DNA of 5,000 nucleotides from Candidatus Gastranaerophilales bacterium. GTDB taxonomy: Bacteria > Cyanobacteriota > Vampirovibrionia > Gastranaerophilales > Gastranaerophilaceae. The translations under genes and the position numbers were made by a program. Shown here piece after piece: positions 4,425-5,000 of the stretch (its first letter is position 1; each line of letters opens with the position of its first letter). Location of the stretch: positions 1 to 5,000 of the forward strand of contig CALUSZ010000129.1 in NCBI GenBank assembly GCA_944323495.1, given 5' to 3'. A model generated the notes under the pieces. The model searched no databases, had not been told where the DNA came from, and saw only the letters and a program-made list of their open reading frames with translations.

Positions 4425-5000
4425 TTATAAATTATCGGGGTTTGTATAATCCACACCGCCTACAGCCTTGTAGAGCGATATCGTTGCTACAATATTATCA
4501 ATTTTAGATGAAATATTGCGCTGTTTTGTAATTAGAAGTTCTACATTTGATTTTAGTTCATCGAGTTTAGAAGAATCACCTACTGTAAATTGTTTTTCGG
4601 CCAGCACATGTTTTTCTTTTTCCAAAGAAAAATCTTCATCAGCTTTAATAAGATTTGCCTTTGCCCTTTTTGTCGCAACCAGCGCGTCATTAACTTCCTG
4701 AATAGAAGTTAGAACAGTTTTTTCATATTTTTCGACAGCCTTTTTGTATTCATATTTATTTATTCTATATCTTGCAAGTCTTGCTCCGCCTGTAAATATA
4801 TCCCAGCTTGGTAAAATACCAATATTTGATAAGAATGTTTCGTTTGCAAACATTCGGTCCCATCTGTATGCGTTAAAGCCAAGATTGCCGTATAAGAAGA
4901 ATTTTGGAAGGAAATCTCTTCTTGCAACTCTAACGTCCAGACCGGCTTTTTGTGCATAATTTTCAGAACTTATTAAATCAGGTCTGTATTTTATGACAGT
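4425..5000 (-). CDS. TolC-family outer-membrane efflux protein, C-terminal 191 residues (5' part outside window)
   Basis: The minus-strand frame is open from the right edge to a TAA at 4425-4427, so ATG codons inside it are not the start. The visible part begins TVIKYRPDLISSEN, containing the RPD motif of outer-membrane factors. It continues with VARRDFLPKFFLYGNLGF (a TolC-type strand), then LPSWDIFTGGARLARY (visible residues about 60-75). A long helical repeat follows, with TVLTSIQEVNDALVATKRA, FTVGDSSKLDELKSNVELL and a terminal ISLYKAVGG, matching the second half of an OEP/NodT-like protein. Such proteins trimerise into an outer-membrane channel with a periplasmic alpha-barrel and work with an inner-membrane pump and an adaptor, which may lie upstream beyond the window. 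The tail after the VGG motif is short (VDYTNPDNL). This is the last gene of its transcript, convergent with the thioredoxin-fold gene. Substrate cannot be told. Confidence 0.92.
   Translation of the reverse strand, partial: TVIKYRPDLISSENYAQKAGLDVRVARRDFLPKFFLYGNLGFNAYRWDRMFANETFLSNIGILPSWDIFTGGARLARYRINKYEYKKAVEKYEKTVLTSIQEVNDALVATKRAKANLIKADEDFSLEKEKHVLAEKQFTVGDSSKLDELKSNVELLITKQRNISSKIDNIVATISLYKAVGGVDYTNPDNL

Noticed and set aside
4425..4957. Possible frameshifted or split TolC gene, with minus-strand frames starting at 4853 and at 4957
   Set aside because: The 4425 frame runs without a stop all the way to position 5000 and encodes TolC-family motifs (RPD, FLPKFFLYGNLGF) beyond 4853. The frame starting at 4957 is a different, uninformative frame.

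Overview
The window is AT-rich bacterial chromosome with compact, alternating-strand genes. It looks like ordinary core-genome territory rather than a mobile island. A TolC-type outer-membrane protein and a signal-peptide-bearing thioredoxin-fold protein indicate a two-membrane envelope, and a flagellin gene indicates motility. The combination of low G+C, FabI, PfkB-type kinase, flagellin and TolC would fit a non-photosynthetic cyanobacterial relative such as the gut Vampirovibrionia (Gastranaerophilales, 'Melainabacteria'). That placement is inferred from general sequence character and is only moderately likely; no rRNA or other marker here can prove it.

Layout from left to right: (1) the 3' end of glyceraldehyde-3-phosphate dehydrogenase (gap, + strand), closed by a strong hairpin terminator that it shares with a convergent minus-strand pair; (2) that pair, a PfkB-family sugar/nucleoside kinase followed after 6 bp by a Cas4/RecB-like PD-(D/E)XK nuclease with four cysteines; (3) a 241-bp divergent intergenic region holding a consensus -10 box, three inverted repeats and a 13-codon upstream ORF; (4) a short 297-residue flagellin with its own terminator; (5) fabI, enoyl-ACP reductase, with its own ribosome binding site and terminator; (6) a small exported thioredoxin-fold protein that has lost the CxxC active site; (7) a strong terminator facing the convergent 3' end of a TolC-family outer-membrane efflux component, whose frame stays open to the right edge.

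Apart from the kinase-nuclease pair, nearly every gene is a separate transcription unit bounded by a Rho-independent hairpin. The genes serve unrelated jobs: glycolysis, carbohydrate or nucleoside phosphorylation, DNA processing, motility, fatty-acid elongation and envelope export. I see no CRISPR array, insertion sequence, integrase, tRNA or clear defence system. The items most worth a second look are the leader ORF in frame with flagellin, the redox-dead thioredoxin-like protein, the shifted iron-sulfur cysteine spacing in the nuclease and the CxCxC cluster in FabI.
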